This document shows positions 8,839 through 17,812 of a stretch of 45,283 nt of DNA, one piece after another. The notes beneath the pieces are model-generated. The model ran no database searches. It was not told where the DNA came from and worked only from the letters and a program-made list of their open reading frames with translations. How positions within the stretch are numbered: the stretch's first letter is position 1; each line of letters starts with the position of its first letter. A program made the translations under genes and the position numbers. Source of the stretch: an uncultured Butyricicoccus sp. (GTDB taxonomy: Bacteria; Bacillota; Clostridia; Oscillospirales; Butyricicoccaceae); assembly GCA_944384655.1 (NCBI GenBank), contig CALWUF010000024.1, forward strand, positions 1 to 45,283, read 5' to 3'.

Positions 8839-9724
8839 AAGTACCATGCTGCCAGGGCTGATGCTGTTTGCATGTTTTGTCATCCTGATTGTATGCAGTT
8901 TGGGATTTGACTTTGCATTTTCGTCCAGCCCGGCAGTGGGGGTGATTGTGGTCGAACTTCTCGCATTTGTTCCGCCGGCATATTGCATGTACAAGGCGCA
9001 GGATGAGACATTTACGTTGAATTTTCGACTCAAACACAAGCCCAAACAGAATCGGTTTGTTTCCCTCGGATTCACGATAAAATTTGCACTCTCTGTATCG
9101 TTTTTGTCATTTTTGGCAAATCTTGTTATATACGTTGTCTGCGGCTCTACCGATATGGACCTGAGCAGCATGATTACAACGAGCGGCGTTGGGAATCAAT
9201 ACAGTTTCCTGAGCTTTTTGGGCATTGTCATTGTCTCACCGATCGTTGAGGAGATTTTTGTACGCGGCGCGTTGTTTTCTGCCTTTGAGCGCAAAGCCGG
9301 CACGTCGTTGAGTATCCTGCTCTGTGGTGTGTGCTTTGCCATGCTGCATGGTTCTCTGCTGAATTTTATCGGTCCATTGATTGCGGGCTGTGCCTATGCT
9401 TTTTTGGTCTATTCGTTCGATTCGATCTGGCCGGCCATTCTGGCGCATGTCATCAACAACTGTTATTATTATGTCATCAATTATTTGCTTTATTTGTACA
9501 GTTCCTTCGGGATCTGGAAATACTTTACACACATCAATATCATCTTATTCCTGCTGACCGTTTATCTCATGCTGCGCTCACTGGAAACACAGGTTCAGTT
9601 GCATACGCTGCGACCGTTTACGCCGGCCAACAAACCTGTCCGTGAAGCTTTGCGGGATTGTCTGCTTAACCCTGGATTTTTTATCTTTGTCTCCAGTTTT
9701 ATTGTGAGCATTACACTGAAATAA
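8828..9724 (+). CDS. CPBP family intramembrane metalloprotease
   Basis: 298 residues with several hydrophobic helices, the first near 10-30. The CAAX-protease/bacteriocin-processing (ABI) motifs are all present: EExxxR as EEIFVR at 141-146, a conserved His at 174 (MLHG), and HxxxN as HVINN at 207-211. Bacterial members cleave within the membrane or act in peptide processing, self-immunity or regulation. The ATG at 8828 follows AGGAGGTGGT and overlaps the cyclo-ligase by 11 bases. No bacteriocin precursor is adjacent, so immunity is not supported. Substrate unknown. Confidence 0.9.
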   Translation: MKDKSTMLPGLMLFACFVILIVCSLGFDFAFSSSPAVGVIVVELLAFVPPAYCMYKAQDETFTLNFRLKHKPKQNRFVSLGFTIKFALSVSFLSFLANLVIYVVCGSTDMDLSSMITTSGVGNQYSFLSFLGIVIVSPIVEEIFVRGALFSAFERKAGTSLSILLCGVCFAMLHGSLLNFIGPLIAGCAYAFLVYSFDSIWPAILAHVINNCYYYVINYLLYLYSSFGIWKYFTHINIILFLLTVYLMLRSLETQVQLHTLRPFTPANKPVREALRDCLLNPGFFIFVSSFIVSITLK

Positions 9725-9739
9725 GAGAAAAAAACCTGA

Positions 9740-9763
9740 CCTTCTGTCGTTTGCGGCAGAGGG
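9740..9763 (+). other. Hairpin abutting the mltG ribosome binding site
   Basis: CCTTCTGTCG-TTTG-CGGCAGAGGG forms a 10-pair stem with three G-T pairs. Its right arm runs into the Shine-Dalgarno-like GGGAGAAAGG at 9761-9770. No T-run follows on the plus strand, so it is not a plus-strand terminator; it may affect mRNA stability or mltG translation. Confidence 0.45.
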
Positions 9764-9778
9764 AGAAAGGATACGGAT

Positions 9779-10900
9779 ATGAAGTTGTTTGGAAACAAAA
9801 ACAATACAAAAACAGAGTCGAAAAACAAAAAAGGTATCTGGAAGAAGTTTGCCGCGCGGCACAGCAGCCTGGTGTATCTGCTTGCGATCCTGTTGGTCTC
9901 CGCGGTTTTGGCAACAACTGGCATTTTGCTCGGCAATGACTTGTTTGCCCTGGCAAAAGAGGATCGTGAAATCACGATCACGATTCCGGAGGACGCTACC
10001 GTTGGACAGGTATCTGAACTTTTGGATAAAAGCGGTGTAGTCAATTACGGTTCATTTTTTCACCTGTTTACCAGCATCATTTATCAGGATGTCACATTCC
10101 GTCCGGGCATGTGGACGCTGAACTCCAATATGGATTATCGCCATATTGTCAACGAAATCCGACTGACCAATCGAAGCACGCAGACAGTAACAATTCCAGA
10201 GGGATATACCATTGAACAAATCATCGATACCCTGGTGGAAAATGGTCTGAGCTCGGAAGATGAGCTGGTCAGCGTGCTGCAAGACGGCGAATTCAATTAT
10301 GATTTCCTGCCGGAGGATCTGGGCAATGAAACCAACCGTTTGGAGGGTTATTTGTTCCCGGATACCTATGAATTTTATTTAAACGACGATGCGAATACCA
10401 TCATCAACAAAATGCTTGGAAACTTCGAGAATAAATTAAATGATGATTCAGATGGCGACAGCCTTGTGGAACAATGCGAAGCCAAAGGCATGTCTGTAGC
10501 AGACATGGTCAATATTGCGTCCATGATTCAAAAGGAAGCTGTCAATACGGATGATATGTATCAGGTTTCCGGTGTCATTGCCAACCGCTTGAACAATGCA
10601 TCTGAATATCCTTATTTGAATATTGATGCGACCATTCAGTATGCAGTTGGTCATCTCGAATTGACAGATGAAGATATGGAAACGGACAGCCCGTATAATA
10701 CCTATACAAGCAAAGGTTTGCCGCCCGGACCGATTTGCAATCCGGGACTCGACGCAATGAAAGCGGCCGTCAATCCGGCAGAGCATGAGTATTATTATTA
10801 TGTCGCAAATGCGGATGGTTCAGCCCATATCTATGCGAAGACACAGGAAGAACAGACTGCCAACATCGAGAAGGTACAGGCGGAAAAGGACGCAGGATAA
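9779..10900 (+). CDS. mltG: Endolytic peptidoglycan transglycosylase MltG (YceG-like)
   Basis: 373 residues. A basic cytoplasmic N-terminus (1-33) is followed by one membrane helix near 35-60 and a long extracytoplasmic part. The YceG-like domain contains a LysM-like region (VTIPEGYTIEQIIDTL, near 137-152) and the catalytic motif ASMIQKEA with Glu253 as the likely acid. The C-terminal GLPPGPICNPGLDAMKAA is highly conserved in the family. MltG cleaves nascent glycan strands and is thought to set their length as a terminase. In Clostridia mltG is commonly next to a U32 peptidase gene, as here. Confidence 0.95.
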   Translation: MKLFGNKNNTKTESKNKKGIWKKFAARHSSLVYLLAILLVSAVLATTGILLGNDLFALAKEDREITITIPEDATVGQVSELLDKSGVVNYGSFFHLFTSIIYQDVTFRPGMWTLNSNMDYRHIVNEIRLTNRSTQTVTIPEGYTIEQIIDTLVENGLSSEDELVSVLQDGEFNYDFLPEDLGNETNRLEGYLFPDTYEFYLNDDANTIINKMLGNFENKLNDDSDGDSLVEQCEAKGMSVADMVNIASMIQKEAVNTDDMYQVSGVIANRLNNASEYPYLNIDATIQYAVGHLELTDEDMETDSPYNTYTSKGLPPGPICNPGLDAMKAAVNPAEHEYYYYVANADGSAHIYAKTQEEQTANIEKVQAEKDAG

Positions 10901-10913
10901 CAAGAGGATTTTT

Positions 10914-12158
10914 ATGAATAAACCAGAAATTCTGTCCCCAGCCGGAGACATGGAACGGCTGAAATATGCCATTGCATATGGCGCGGATGCGGTATATCTG
11001 GCCGGTAAGCACTTTGGCATGCGTGCGGCTTCTGATAATTTTACGGATGACGAGCTGCGCGAGGGAATTGCCTATGCGCATGCGCGCGGGGTAAAGGTCT
11101 ATGTTACGGTCAACATTTCACCTCGTTCCAATGAATTTGCACAATTGGAACCCTATCTGCAAAAGTTGTATGCGTACGGCGCAGATGCAGCGATTGTCTC
11201 TGATCTCGGTGTGATCCGCGTGGCAAAGCGCGTCGTACCGCAGTTGCCATTGCACATCAGCACGCAGACAAGTATCCTCAATTATGAAGCTGCGCAGTTC
11301 TGGGTTGATATGGGTGCGGAGCGCATCGTGCTTGCGCGTGAGCTGACATTGGAAGAAATTAAGACCATCCGTGACCATATCCCTCCGGAAGTCGAAATTG
11401 AGTGCTTTGTACACGGAGCCATGTGTATTTCGTATTCCGGACGATGTCTGATTTCTAATTATACCACTGGACGCGATGCAAATCACGGTGCCTGTGCGCA
11501 GTCCTGCCGATGGAAATATGCGTTGATGGAAGAAAAGCGACCGGGAGAATATTTCCCTGTTGATGAGGATGAACGCGGTACATATCTGTACAATTCCAAG
11601 GATATGTGTATGATCGACCACATTCCAGAACTGATTGCCGCAGGTATTACGTCGTTCAAAATCGAAGGTCGCGCAAAGACTGCGTATTATACGGCGGGCA
11701 TTACCGCCGCATATCGCCGTGCAGTGGATGCTTATTTGGCAAATCCGACACCGGATTTCAAAGTTCCGGACGATATCCGGGAGGAAATCGGAAAAATCAG
11801 TCACCGCGAATACTTTACTGGGTTTTACTTCGGGCGCGATCCGAAAGGACAGTATTACCCGGATGTTATGTATATCCGGGATTGGGAAATTGCCGCTCTG
11901 TTTGAATCGTGCGATGCGGACGGCAACGCTGTATTCGTACTTAAAAATCGATTCTTCAGCGGCGATACACTGGAACTGATGCAGCCTGGCAAACCGGTTT
12001 ATTGCTTTCAGGTTGAAGAAATGCGCGGTGACGACGGCGAAATTTTGGATGCAGCGCGCTCGGCGATGATGCGTATCCATATAAAATTCCCGTTTCAAGT
12101 GTCAGATTTCGCAATCCTCCGCAAGGAAAAAGCGTCAAATCCGGTCAAAACCGGTTGA
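10914..12158 (+). CDS. Peptidase U32 family protein (TrhP/YrrO-like)
   Basis: 414 residues from the ATG at 10914, which follows AAGAGGA. The N-terminal MNKPEILSPAGDMERLKYAI and GADAVYLAG are typical. The U32 signature ECFVHGAMCISYSGRC starts near 163 and supplies conserved cysteines. Members of this family include TrhP, needed for 5-hydroxyuridine at tRNA position 34, and RlhA, needed for a 23S rRNA hydroxycytidine; a collagenase role is older annotation. The gene order next to mltG suggests the tRNA-modification branch. Its stop codon overlaps the -35 box of the alaS leader promoter. Confidence 0.9.
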   Translation: MNKPEILSPAGDMERLKYAIAYGADAVYLAGKHFGMRAASDNFTDDELREGIAYAHARGVKVYVTVNISPRSNEFAQLEPYLQKLYAYGADAAIVSDLGVIRVAKRVVPQLPLHISTQTSILNYEAAQFWVDMGAERIVLARELTLEEIKTIRDHIPPEVEIECFVHGAMCISYSGRCLISNYTTGRDANHGACAQSCRWKYALMEEKRPGEYFPVDEDERGTYLYNSKDMCMIDHIPELIAAGITSFKIEGRAKTAYYTAGITAAYRRAVDAYLANPTPDFKVPDDIREEIGKISHREYFTGFYFGRDPKGQYYPDVMYIRDWEIAALFESCDADGNAVFVLKNRFFSGDTLELMQPGKPVYCFQVEEMRGDDGEILDAARSAMMRIHIKFPFQVSDFAILRKEKASNPVKTG

Positions 12159-12182
12159 CAAATTCACGTAAATATGTATAAT
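12155..12182 (+). promoter_or_regulatory. SigA-type promoter of the alaS T-box leader
   Basis: TTGACA (12155-12160), a 16-base spacer and TATAAT (12177-12182), both perfect hexamers. The TGA stop of the U32 gene lies inside the -35 box. Transcription would start near 12189, at the beginning of the T-box leader. Confidence 0.9.
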
Positions 12183-12189
12183 AAAAGCG

Positions 12190-12419
12190 TTATACAGTTC
12201 ATTTGGCAATGACGGAACGAGACAAGTCATACCGCCTTATAGAGAACGGGGGATGGTGGAAGCCCCGTAGAGCAGGAGCTTGTCGGCCATTTCGGAGCCA
12301 TCCGGGAAAAAACCGGATCGTCTGCCCGCGTTAAGGGCGCACTGAGATGCCGGATTTTCGGCAAATTAGGGTGGTACCGCGAGCAAAGCCTTCGCCCCTA
12401 TATCGGGCGAAGGCTTTTT
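12190..12419 (+). promoter_or_regulatory. T-box riboswitch leader of alaS
   Basis: The conserved T-box sequence AGGGTGGTACCGCG is at 12368-12381. A stem I pairing GACAAG/CTTGTC brackets a GGTGG-containing apical hairpin (12248-12267), and a stem III hairpin GCCG/CGGC is at 12349-12362. The candidate specifier is GCC (Ala) at 12286-12288, just before TTCGGAGC, which fits the downstream gene. The leader senses uncharged tRNA-Ala; binding stabilises the antiterminator containing the T-box sequence and lets RNA polymerase pass the terminator. The specifier assignment is from pattern, not from a fold calculation. Confidence 0.95.
12386..12419 (+). terminator. T-box conditional terminator
   Basis: The 12-bp stem AAGCCTTCGCCC / GGGCGAAGGCTT (12386-12397 with 12405-12416) is followed by TTTTT. 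It competes with the antiterminator formed by the T-box sequence immediately upstream. Confidence 0.93.
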
Positions 12420-12464
12420 GTCTGTAAAACAATCAATTTATATCAACAGTTGGAGGCAATTTTC

Positions 12465-15107
12465 ATGCAGTACATGGGTTTGAATGAAATCCGTGAAAAG
12501 TTTTTGGCATTCTTTGAGTCCAAGGATCATCTCAGACTGCCGAGCTTTTCCCTGATTCCACAAGGCGATAAGTCGCTGCTGCTTATCAATTCCGGTATGG
12601 CGCCGCTCAAGCCGTATTTTACCGGTGAGCAGGAGCCGCCGCGCCGCCGTGTGACGACCTGTCAAAAATGTATCCGCACCGGTGACATTGAAAACGTCGG
12701 AAAAACCGCACGACATGGCACGTTCTTTGAAATGCTGGGCAATTTCTCTTTTGGCGATTATTTTAAGAAGGAAGCCATCGCATGGAGTTGGGAGTTCCTG
12801 ACGGAAGTCATGGGTCTCGAACCGGATCGTTTATATCCCTCTATTTACCAGGATGATGAAGAGGCGTTTGAAATCTGGAACAAACAAGTCGGCATTCCGG
12901 CGGAGCGGATTTTCCGTTTCGGCAAGGGGGATAACTTCTGGGAGCATGGTTCCGGTCCGTGCGGTCCCTGTTCGGAGATTTACTATGACCGCGGTGAAAA
13001 GTATGGCTGCGGCAAGCCGGATTGTACGGTGGGATGTGATTGTGACCGCTATATGGAAGTGTGGAATAACGTATTTTCCCAGTTCAACAATGACGGTCAT
13101 GGCAACTACACCGAATTGGTTCAGAAGAATATTGACACCGGTATGGGGCTGGAGCGTCTGGCGGTTGTGATGCAGGACGTTGATTCTCTGTTTGATGTGG
13201 ATACCGTCCGCAATATCACCGACCATATTTCCCGTATTTCCGGAAAGACTTACGGTGAGTCGTACAACACCGATGTTTCGCTTCGCGTCATTACTGACCA
13301 CATCCGTTCGACCGTTATGATGATTTGTGACGGTGTAATTCCATCGAACGAGGGTCGTGGTTATGTGCTGCGCCGTCTGTTGCGCCGCGCAGCACGGCAT
13401 GGCAAGCTCCTCGGCATTGACAAGCCATTTTTGTACCAGGTATGTGATACTGTGATTCAGGAGAGCGGCGGTGCATATCCGGCATTGGTTGAAAAGCAGG
13501 AATATATCCGCAAAGTCATCCAGGTCGAAGAGGAACGCTTTGATGCGACTGTCGATGCCGGTCTGAATATCTTGAACGACATGATTGAAGCGGCAAAGAA
13601 GGAAGGGAAAACGGAGCTTCCCGCTGCCGATGCGTTCAAATTACACGACACATATGGCTTCCCGATTGATCTCACAATTGAACTTCTTCAGGAACAGGGA
13701 ATGACTTCTGACCGCAACGGCTTTGACGCGCTGATTCAGGAACAGAAGGAACGTTCCCGCGAAGACCGCAAACGTATGGGTGATCTTGGTTGGGCGTCAG
13801 AAGATCTGGGGTTGGATAAGTCGCTGAGCACCGAATTCTGCGGCTATGATAATCTGGAAACAACAGCAAATGTTCTTGCCATTGTTGCAGAGGGAGAAAG
13901 CACCGACGCTGTCCGTGCTGGTGCAAAGCTGACGCTTGTACTGGACCGTACGCCGTTCTATGCGGAAATGGGTGGTCAGGTGCCGGATCATGGCATGATT
14001 TCCCACGGCGATTGTGAAATTGAAATCAACAATGTACAGAAGAGCGCCGACGGACGCATGTATCTGCATTCCGGCGTCGTGAAAAGTGGTGTGATCAGCC
14101 GCGGCGATACCGTTATCTGTAAGGTAGATAAAGAGCGGCGTCAGGCTATCTGCCGTTCGCATACGGCAACCCATCTGTTGCAGCAGGCGCTGCGCGACGT
14201 ACTCGGCAGCCATGTCGAGCAGGCGGGTTCTTACACCGATGCAGATCATGTCCGCTTCGACTTTACGCATTTTGCTGCCATGACGCACGAAGAAATTGCG
14301 AAGGTGGAGAGTATTGTCAACAATGCCATTCTGGATGGCATGCAAGTCCGCACCGATGAAATGCCGATTGATGAGGCAAAGAAGCTGGGCGCAATGGCAT
14401 TGTTCGGTGAAAAATATGGCGATATCGTCCGTGTTGTCCGTGCAGGCGATTACTCCATCGAATTCTGTGGTGGTACGCATCTGGACAACACTGCAAAGGC
14501 TGGCATGTTTAAAATTGTCAGCGAGGCGTCTGTTGCCGCAGGTGTTCGCCGCATAGAGGCGCTGACTGGTCGTGCATTCCTTCAGATGTTCGAGCAGCGT
14601 CAGCAAACCCTGGCAGAAATTGCGTCTGAACTGAAGACAACACCCAATGATGTCGTTGTCCGTGCAGGTCAGATGGTCGATGAGATGCGTGATCTGCGCC
14701 GCAATATTGAATCGCTGAATGGTCAGCTCGCGGAGATGAAATTGGTCGAGCTATTCAACCTGTCGCGCAATGTCCATGGCGTCAATGTACTTGCTGCCAA
14801 ACTGGACGCAGAATCTCCGGAGGTCATGCGCACATTGGGCGATTTGATTAAGGAACGTGCGCCGAAAATGATTGCCGTTCTGGCAGTTATTACCGGTGAA
14901 AGCAAGGTGCAGTTGCTCTGTGTCTGTGGCAAGGAAGCGATGGCAGCAGGCGCACATGCGGGTAAGATCATCAAAGAAGTTGCGAAACTTTGCGGCGGCG
15001 GTGGTGGCGGACGTCCGGATTCCGCATCCGCAGGTGGCAAAAATCCGGCAAAATTGGAAGAGGCTCTTGAAGCAGTCAACAACATTGTCGATGCAATGTT
15101 GAAATAA
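12465..15107 (+). CDS. alaS: Alanyl-tRNA synthetase
   Basis: 880 residues, full length. The class II catalytic domain occupies about 1-450 (GNFSFGDYFK motif region near 90-99, VLRRLLRRAARHGK near 305-318). The editing domain has zinc-binding HTATHLLQ (His566, His570) and CGGTH (from Cys668). The C-terminal C-Ala domain ends with the GGGGGGRPDSASAGG stretch. The ATG at 12465 is preferred over TTG at 12450 because GGAGG (12452-12456) sits 8 bases before it. Charges tRNA-Ala; expression is controlled by the T-box leader. Confidence 0.98.
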   Translation: MQYMGLNEIREKFLAFFESKDHLRLPSFSLIPQGDKSLLLINSGMAPLKPYFTGEQEPPRRRVTTCQKCIRTGDIENVGKTARHGTFFEMLGNFSFGDYFKKEAIAWSWEFLTEVMGLEPDRLYPSIYQDDEEAFEIWNKQVGIPAERIFRFGKGDNFWEHGSGPCGPCSEIYYDRGEKYGCGKPDCTVGCDCDRYMEVWNNVFSQFNNDGHGNYTELVQKNIDTGMGLERLAVVMQDVDSLFDVDTVRNITDHISRISGKTYGESYNTDVSLRVITDHIRSTVMMICDGVIPSNEGRGYVLRRLLRRAARHGKLLGIDKPFLYQVCDTVIQESGGAYPALVEKQEYIRKVIQVEEERFDATVDAGLNILNDMIEAAKKEGKTELPAADAFKLHDTYGFPIDLTIELLQEQGMTSDRNGFDALIQEQKERSREDRKRMGDLGWASEDLGLDKSLSTEFCGYDNLETTANVLAIVAEGESTDAVRAGAKLTLVLDRTPFYAEMGGQVPDHGMISHGDCEIEINNVQKSADGRMYLHSGVVKSGVISRGDTVICKVDKERRQAICRSHTATHLLQQALRDVLGSHVEQAGSYTDADHVRFDFTHFAAMTHEEIAKVESIVNNAILDGMQVRTDEMPIDEAKKLGAMALFGEKYGDIVRVVRAGDYSIEFCGGTHLDNTAKAGMFKIVSEASVAAGVRRIEALTGRAFLQMFEQRQQTLAEIASELKTTPNDVVVRAGQMVDEMRDLRRNIESLNGQLAEMKLVELFNLSRNVHGVNVLAAKLDAESPEVMRTLGDLIKERAPKMIAVLAVITGESKVQLLCVCGKEAMAAGAHAGKIIKEVAKLCGGGGGGRPDSASAGGKNPAKLEEALEAVNNIVDAMLK

Positions 15108-15144
15108 ATCGTATGGTGAAACCGATCCGGAAGGAGGATGTTTG

Positions 15145-15483
15145 ATGGAAGATTGTCTGTTCTGTAAAATTATTGCAGGGGAAATCCCCTCCAAAAAGGT
15201 GTATGAGGACAATGATGTCTATGCATTTTATGACATCGCCCCGCAGGCGCCGACGCATTTCCTTGTGATCCCGAAGCAGCATATCCCGTCTGCGGCGGCA
15301 GTCACGTCAGAAAACAGCATGGTTGTGGCAAAATGCTTTGAAGCCATTGCCCGGATTGCAAAAGATATGGGTATGGAGAGCTTCCGCGTTGTTTCCAACA
15401 TCGGTGCGCAGGCACAGCAGAGCGTATTCCACCTGCATTTTCATGTGTTGTCTGGTCGTGATATGACATGGCCGCCCGGCTGA
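15145..15483 (+). CDS. hinT: HIT family hydrolase (HinT-like)
   Basis: 112 residues. Purine nucleoside phosphoramidase-type protein. The N-terminal CLFCKIIAGEIPSKKVYEDD-like segment is typical, and the C-terminal histidine triad HxHxH is at His96, His98 and His100 followed by the GRDMTWPPG tail. The ATG at 15145 is preferred over the adjacent TTG at 15142 because AGGAGG at 15132-15137 lies 7 bases before it. It follows alaS by 37 bases and is probably co-transcribed with it. HinT enzymes can hydrolyse aminoacyl-AMP, so the alaS proximity may be meaningful, but this is inference. Confidence 0.95.
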   Translation: MEDCLFCKIIAGEIPSKKVYEDNDVYAFYDIAPQAPTHFLVIPKQHIPSAAAVTSENSMVVAKCFEAIARIAKDMGMESFRVVSNIGAQAQQSVFHLHFHVLSGRDMTWPPG

Positions 15484-15512
15484 TCTGCTGATATCGGAAC
15501 AAATGTATTGTG

Positions 15513-15544
15513 AGGTGGCGTCGCTATGTGGCGCCACCTTTTGC
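15513..15544 (+). terminator. Probable intrinsic terminator after the HIT gene
   Basis: AGGTGGCG (15513-15520) pairs with CGCCACCT (15532-15539) and is followed by TTTTGCATTTTT. The stem is good but the T-run is interrupted, so partial read-through into comEC is likely. Confidence 0.65.
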
Positions 15545-15565
15545 ATTTTTAATGGGGGGATTGTC

Positions 15566-17788
15566 ATGAAGAGACCGCTGATTTGGTTTTCCACGGCGTT
15601 TGCTGGTGGCTGTGGGTTAGCATTGTTCGGCGTATCTGTTCCATTTGTTGCAGCGGTTCTGGTTCTGCTTGCATCAGTCTTGGTCGGTAAGATGGTTTTT
15701 CAGGCGCTTCCAGTATGCGTGTTATTTGCAGGTCTCATTTGCGGCTTGATGTATACCACGGCATATCACAGATATATTATTGAACCGGTGTCTGAATTAC
15801 AGGGGTTATCACAGCGCATGACGGTAACAGCGACTGGATACGCTGTGCAGTATGAGGACAGTCAACGCATCGCAGTTCGCGTTGATGGCTCTGCTATGGG
15901 GGTGAAAACAAATTTCCGCACATTGGCATATCTGCCTTTGACGGAGGAGGAAATCAAACCGGGCGATGCCATCACCGGGAAATTTGAATTTTATCATTCC
16001 GGTCTGCGGGAAGGGTTTGACCGCGAGAGTTATTACCGTTCACAGGGCTATTTTGTGCTGGCATCGGTGAATCGAGAGTCTGAAATCACCGTGACGCCGC
16101 CGGAGCGCCGACCACTTTCGTACTATCCCAAACAGTTTGCGCAACAATTGCGTGATGTGTTTGCCCAGCACGGCACCGAACGGCAGGCGTCATTCTGGAA
16201 TGCATTGGTTACCGGAGACCGATCCGGTCTCACAACGGCAGACAAAGACCATCTGCGCAAGGCGGGGTTGTCACATGTCATCGCACTGTCCGGCTTACAT
16301 GTCGGGTTTCTGGTTTCTTTGTTGTTGTTCATATGCGGAAAGAAAATTGGCACAGCGCTCGGAATTCCTGTGCTTATCGCATTTTATCTCATGGTTGGCT
16401 GGTCGCCGTCCGTTGTGCGCGCCTGTATCATGTATGGCATTTTATTGTTATCTTTCTGGGTCAAGCGGCAGAACGACAGCATGAATTCACTGTTTGCGGC
16501 GTTGCTGTTGATTTTGCTCATCTTGCCAGATTCACTGGCTTCCGTCAGCTTACAGCTCTCGTTTGCCGCAACATTCGGCATTCTTTGCTTTGCGTCACGT
16601 GTACGATATCAGTTGGCACTGCCAAAACGCGTACCCAATCCGGTCAGGCGCATGTATGCAGTGCTGATGAACACCATCGTGTGCACGATCAGTTCGACTG
16701 TAATCACTGCACCGATTTTACTCTATCATTTCGGTTATCTGTCCGTATTTTCCGCTTTGTCCAATGTGCTTGCATTGTGGGCAGTATCGCTCGTGTTCCC
16801 GCTGTTGTTTGCGGGCGGAATTGCAGGACTTTTTGCACCGAAAGTGACCGCTGTATTGCTGATGCCCGCCGGTGCACTGACCGATTATATTTTATGGGTG
16901 AGTGATGGCACAGCGGATATTCCATATGGACTGTTATATTGCGAAAACCATGTCGATTTCTGCGTCGCCGTTTTGTTCAGCGCCCTTGCTGCGCTGCTGT
17001 TGTGGAAAGGAAATCGGATTTTGCTTGCGGCAGGGCTTCCATTGGTTGTGTTGACTGTTGCTGGAATCAGTATCTGGCGCGGTACAGCGGCACAAAATAA
17101 CCTGCGTATTTCTGTGCTGCCGGAGGGCAGCGGGCAGGCGATTGTTGTTTCCTGCGGAGAACAGGCTGCCCTCATCGATTGCAGCGGTTCCGGTTATCAC
17201 AATGCAGCGGAAGATGTTGTGGCATATCTGGATTGGTATGGCATCGATTCGCTTGACCTGGTTATTATCACATCGGTAGATCTCGGACATGCACGCAATG
17301 TGAGCCAATTGTTCCGTGAAGTGCCGATAGGGCGTGTGATTTTACCGCAGAAAAACCGCGAAAACAAGGAGCCATATCCTGAAGTGATACAGACGTTGGA
17401 AGCACTGGATATTTCATATCAAAAGCTGGCGCCGGAATCAGAGACCGCAGTGGGTGATACGTCCCTCGGGTTGTCAATTCTCGGTATCATTGAGCGCAAG
17501 CTGGTTGTGCGAATCAAATCTGACGATCAGGATATTGTGACCGTACATGCGCTGACGCAGAACATGTTGCTGGAACTGACCGACCAGATGCCATTGGACT
17601 GTGATACGTTGCTGGTATCCGGTGGATTTTCTGACGAGACCGAGAAATTGGAAGAACTGCTGCGCCGCATTGCGCCCACACAGATTGTGGTACAAAGCGG
17701 CTGGAAGAGCGGTACCGACTACGGTGGGATTCCGATCATCAACCCGTATTACACAGGGCAGATTGACTGGGAGATCGAACGGGATTAA
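15566..17788 (+). CDS. comEC: ComEC/Rec2 family DNA uptake channel, degenerate C-terminal domain
   Basis: 740 residues from the ATG at 15566, which follows GGGGGGA; an in-frame ATG at 15503 would begin inside the preceding hairpin. An N-terminal membrane and soluble DUF4131-type domain (about 1-190) is followed by the Competence domain with LSGLHVGFL near 235-243 and about ten membrane helices to roughly 500. The C-terminal part (about 515-740) aligns in layout with the metallo-beta-lactamase domain (QAIVVSCGEQAALIDCSGSG), but where HxHxDH is expected the sequence reads TSVDLGH (569-575). The metal site therefore looks lost. The channel transports single-stranded DNA across the membrane during transformation; whether it is active here is unknown. 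Confidence 0.9.
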   Translation: MKRPLIWFSTAFAGGCGLALFGVSVPFVAAVLVLLASVLVGKMVFQALPVCVLFAGLICGLMYTTAYHRYIIEPVSELQGLSQRMTVTATGYAVQYEDSQRIAVRVDGSAMGVKTNFRTLAYLPLTEEEIKPGDAITGKFEFYHSGLREGFDRESYYRSQGYFVLASVNRESEITVTPPERRPLSYYPKQFAQQLRDVFAQHGTERQASFWNALVTGDRSGLTTADKDHLRKAGLSHVIALSGLHVGFLVSLLLFICGKKIGTALGIPVLIAFYLMVGWSPSVVRACIMYGILLLSFWVKRQNDSMNSLFAALLLILLILPDSLASVSLQLSFAATFGILCFASRVRYQLALPKRVPNPVRRMYAVLMNTIVCTISSTVITAPILLYHFGYLSVFSALSNVLALWAVSLVFPLLFAGGIAGLFAPKVTAVLLMPAGALTDYILWVSDGTADIPYGLLYCENHVDFCVAVLFSALAALLLWKGNRILLAAGLPLVVLTVAGISIWRGTAAQNNLRISVLPEGSGQAIVVSCGEQAALIDCSGSGYHNAAEDVVAYLDWYGIDSLDLVIITSVDLGHARNVSQLFREVPIGRVILPQKNRENKEPYPEVIQTLEALDISYQKLAPESETAVGDTSLGLSILGIIERKLVVRIKSDDQDIVTVHALTQNMLLELTDQMPLDCDTLLVSGGFSDETEKLEELLRRIAPTQIVVQSGWKSGTDYGGIPIINPYYTGQIDWEIERD

Positions 17789-17812
17789 GATAGAAAGGAA
17801 GGGAGGCGTGTT

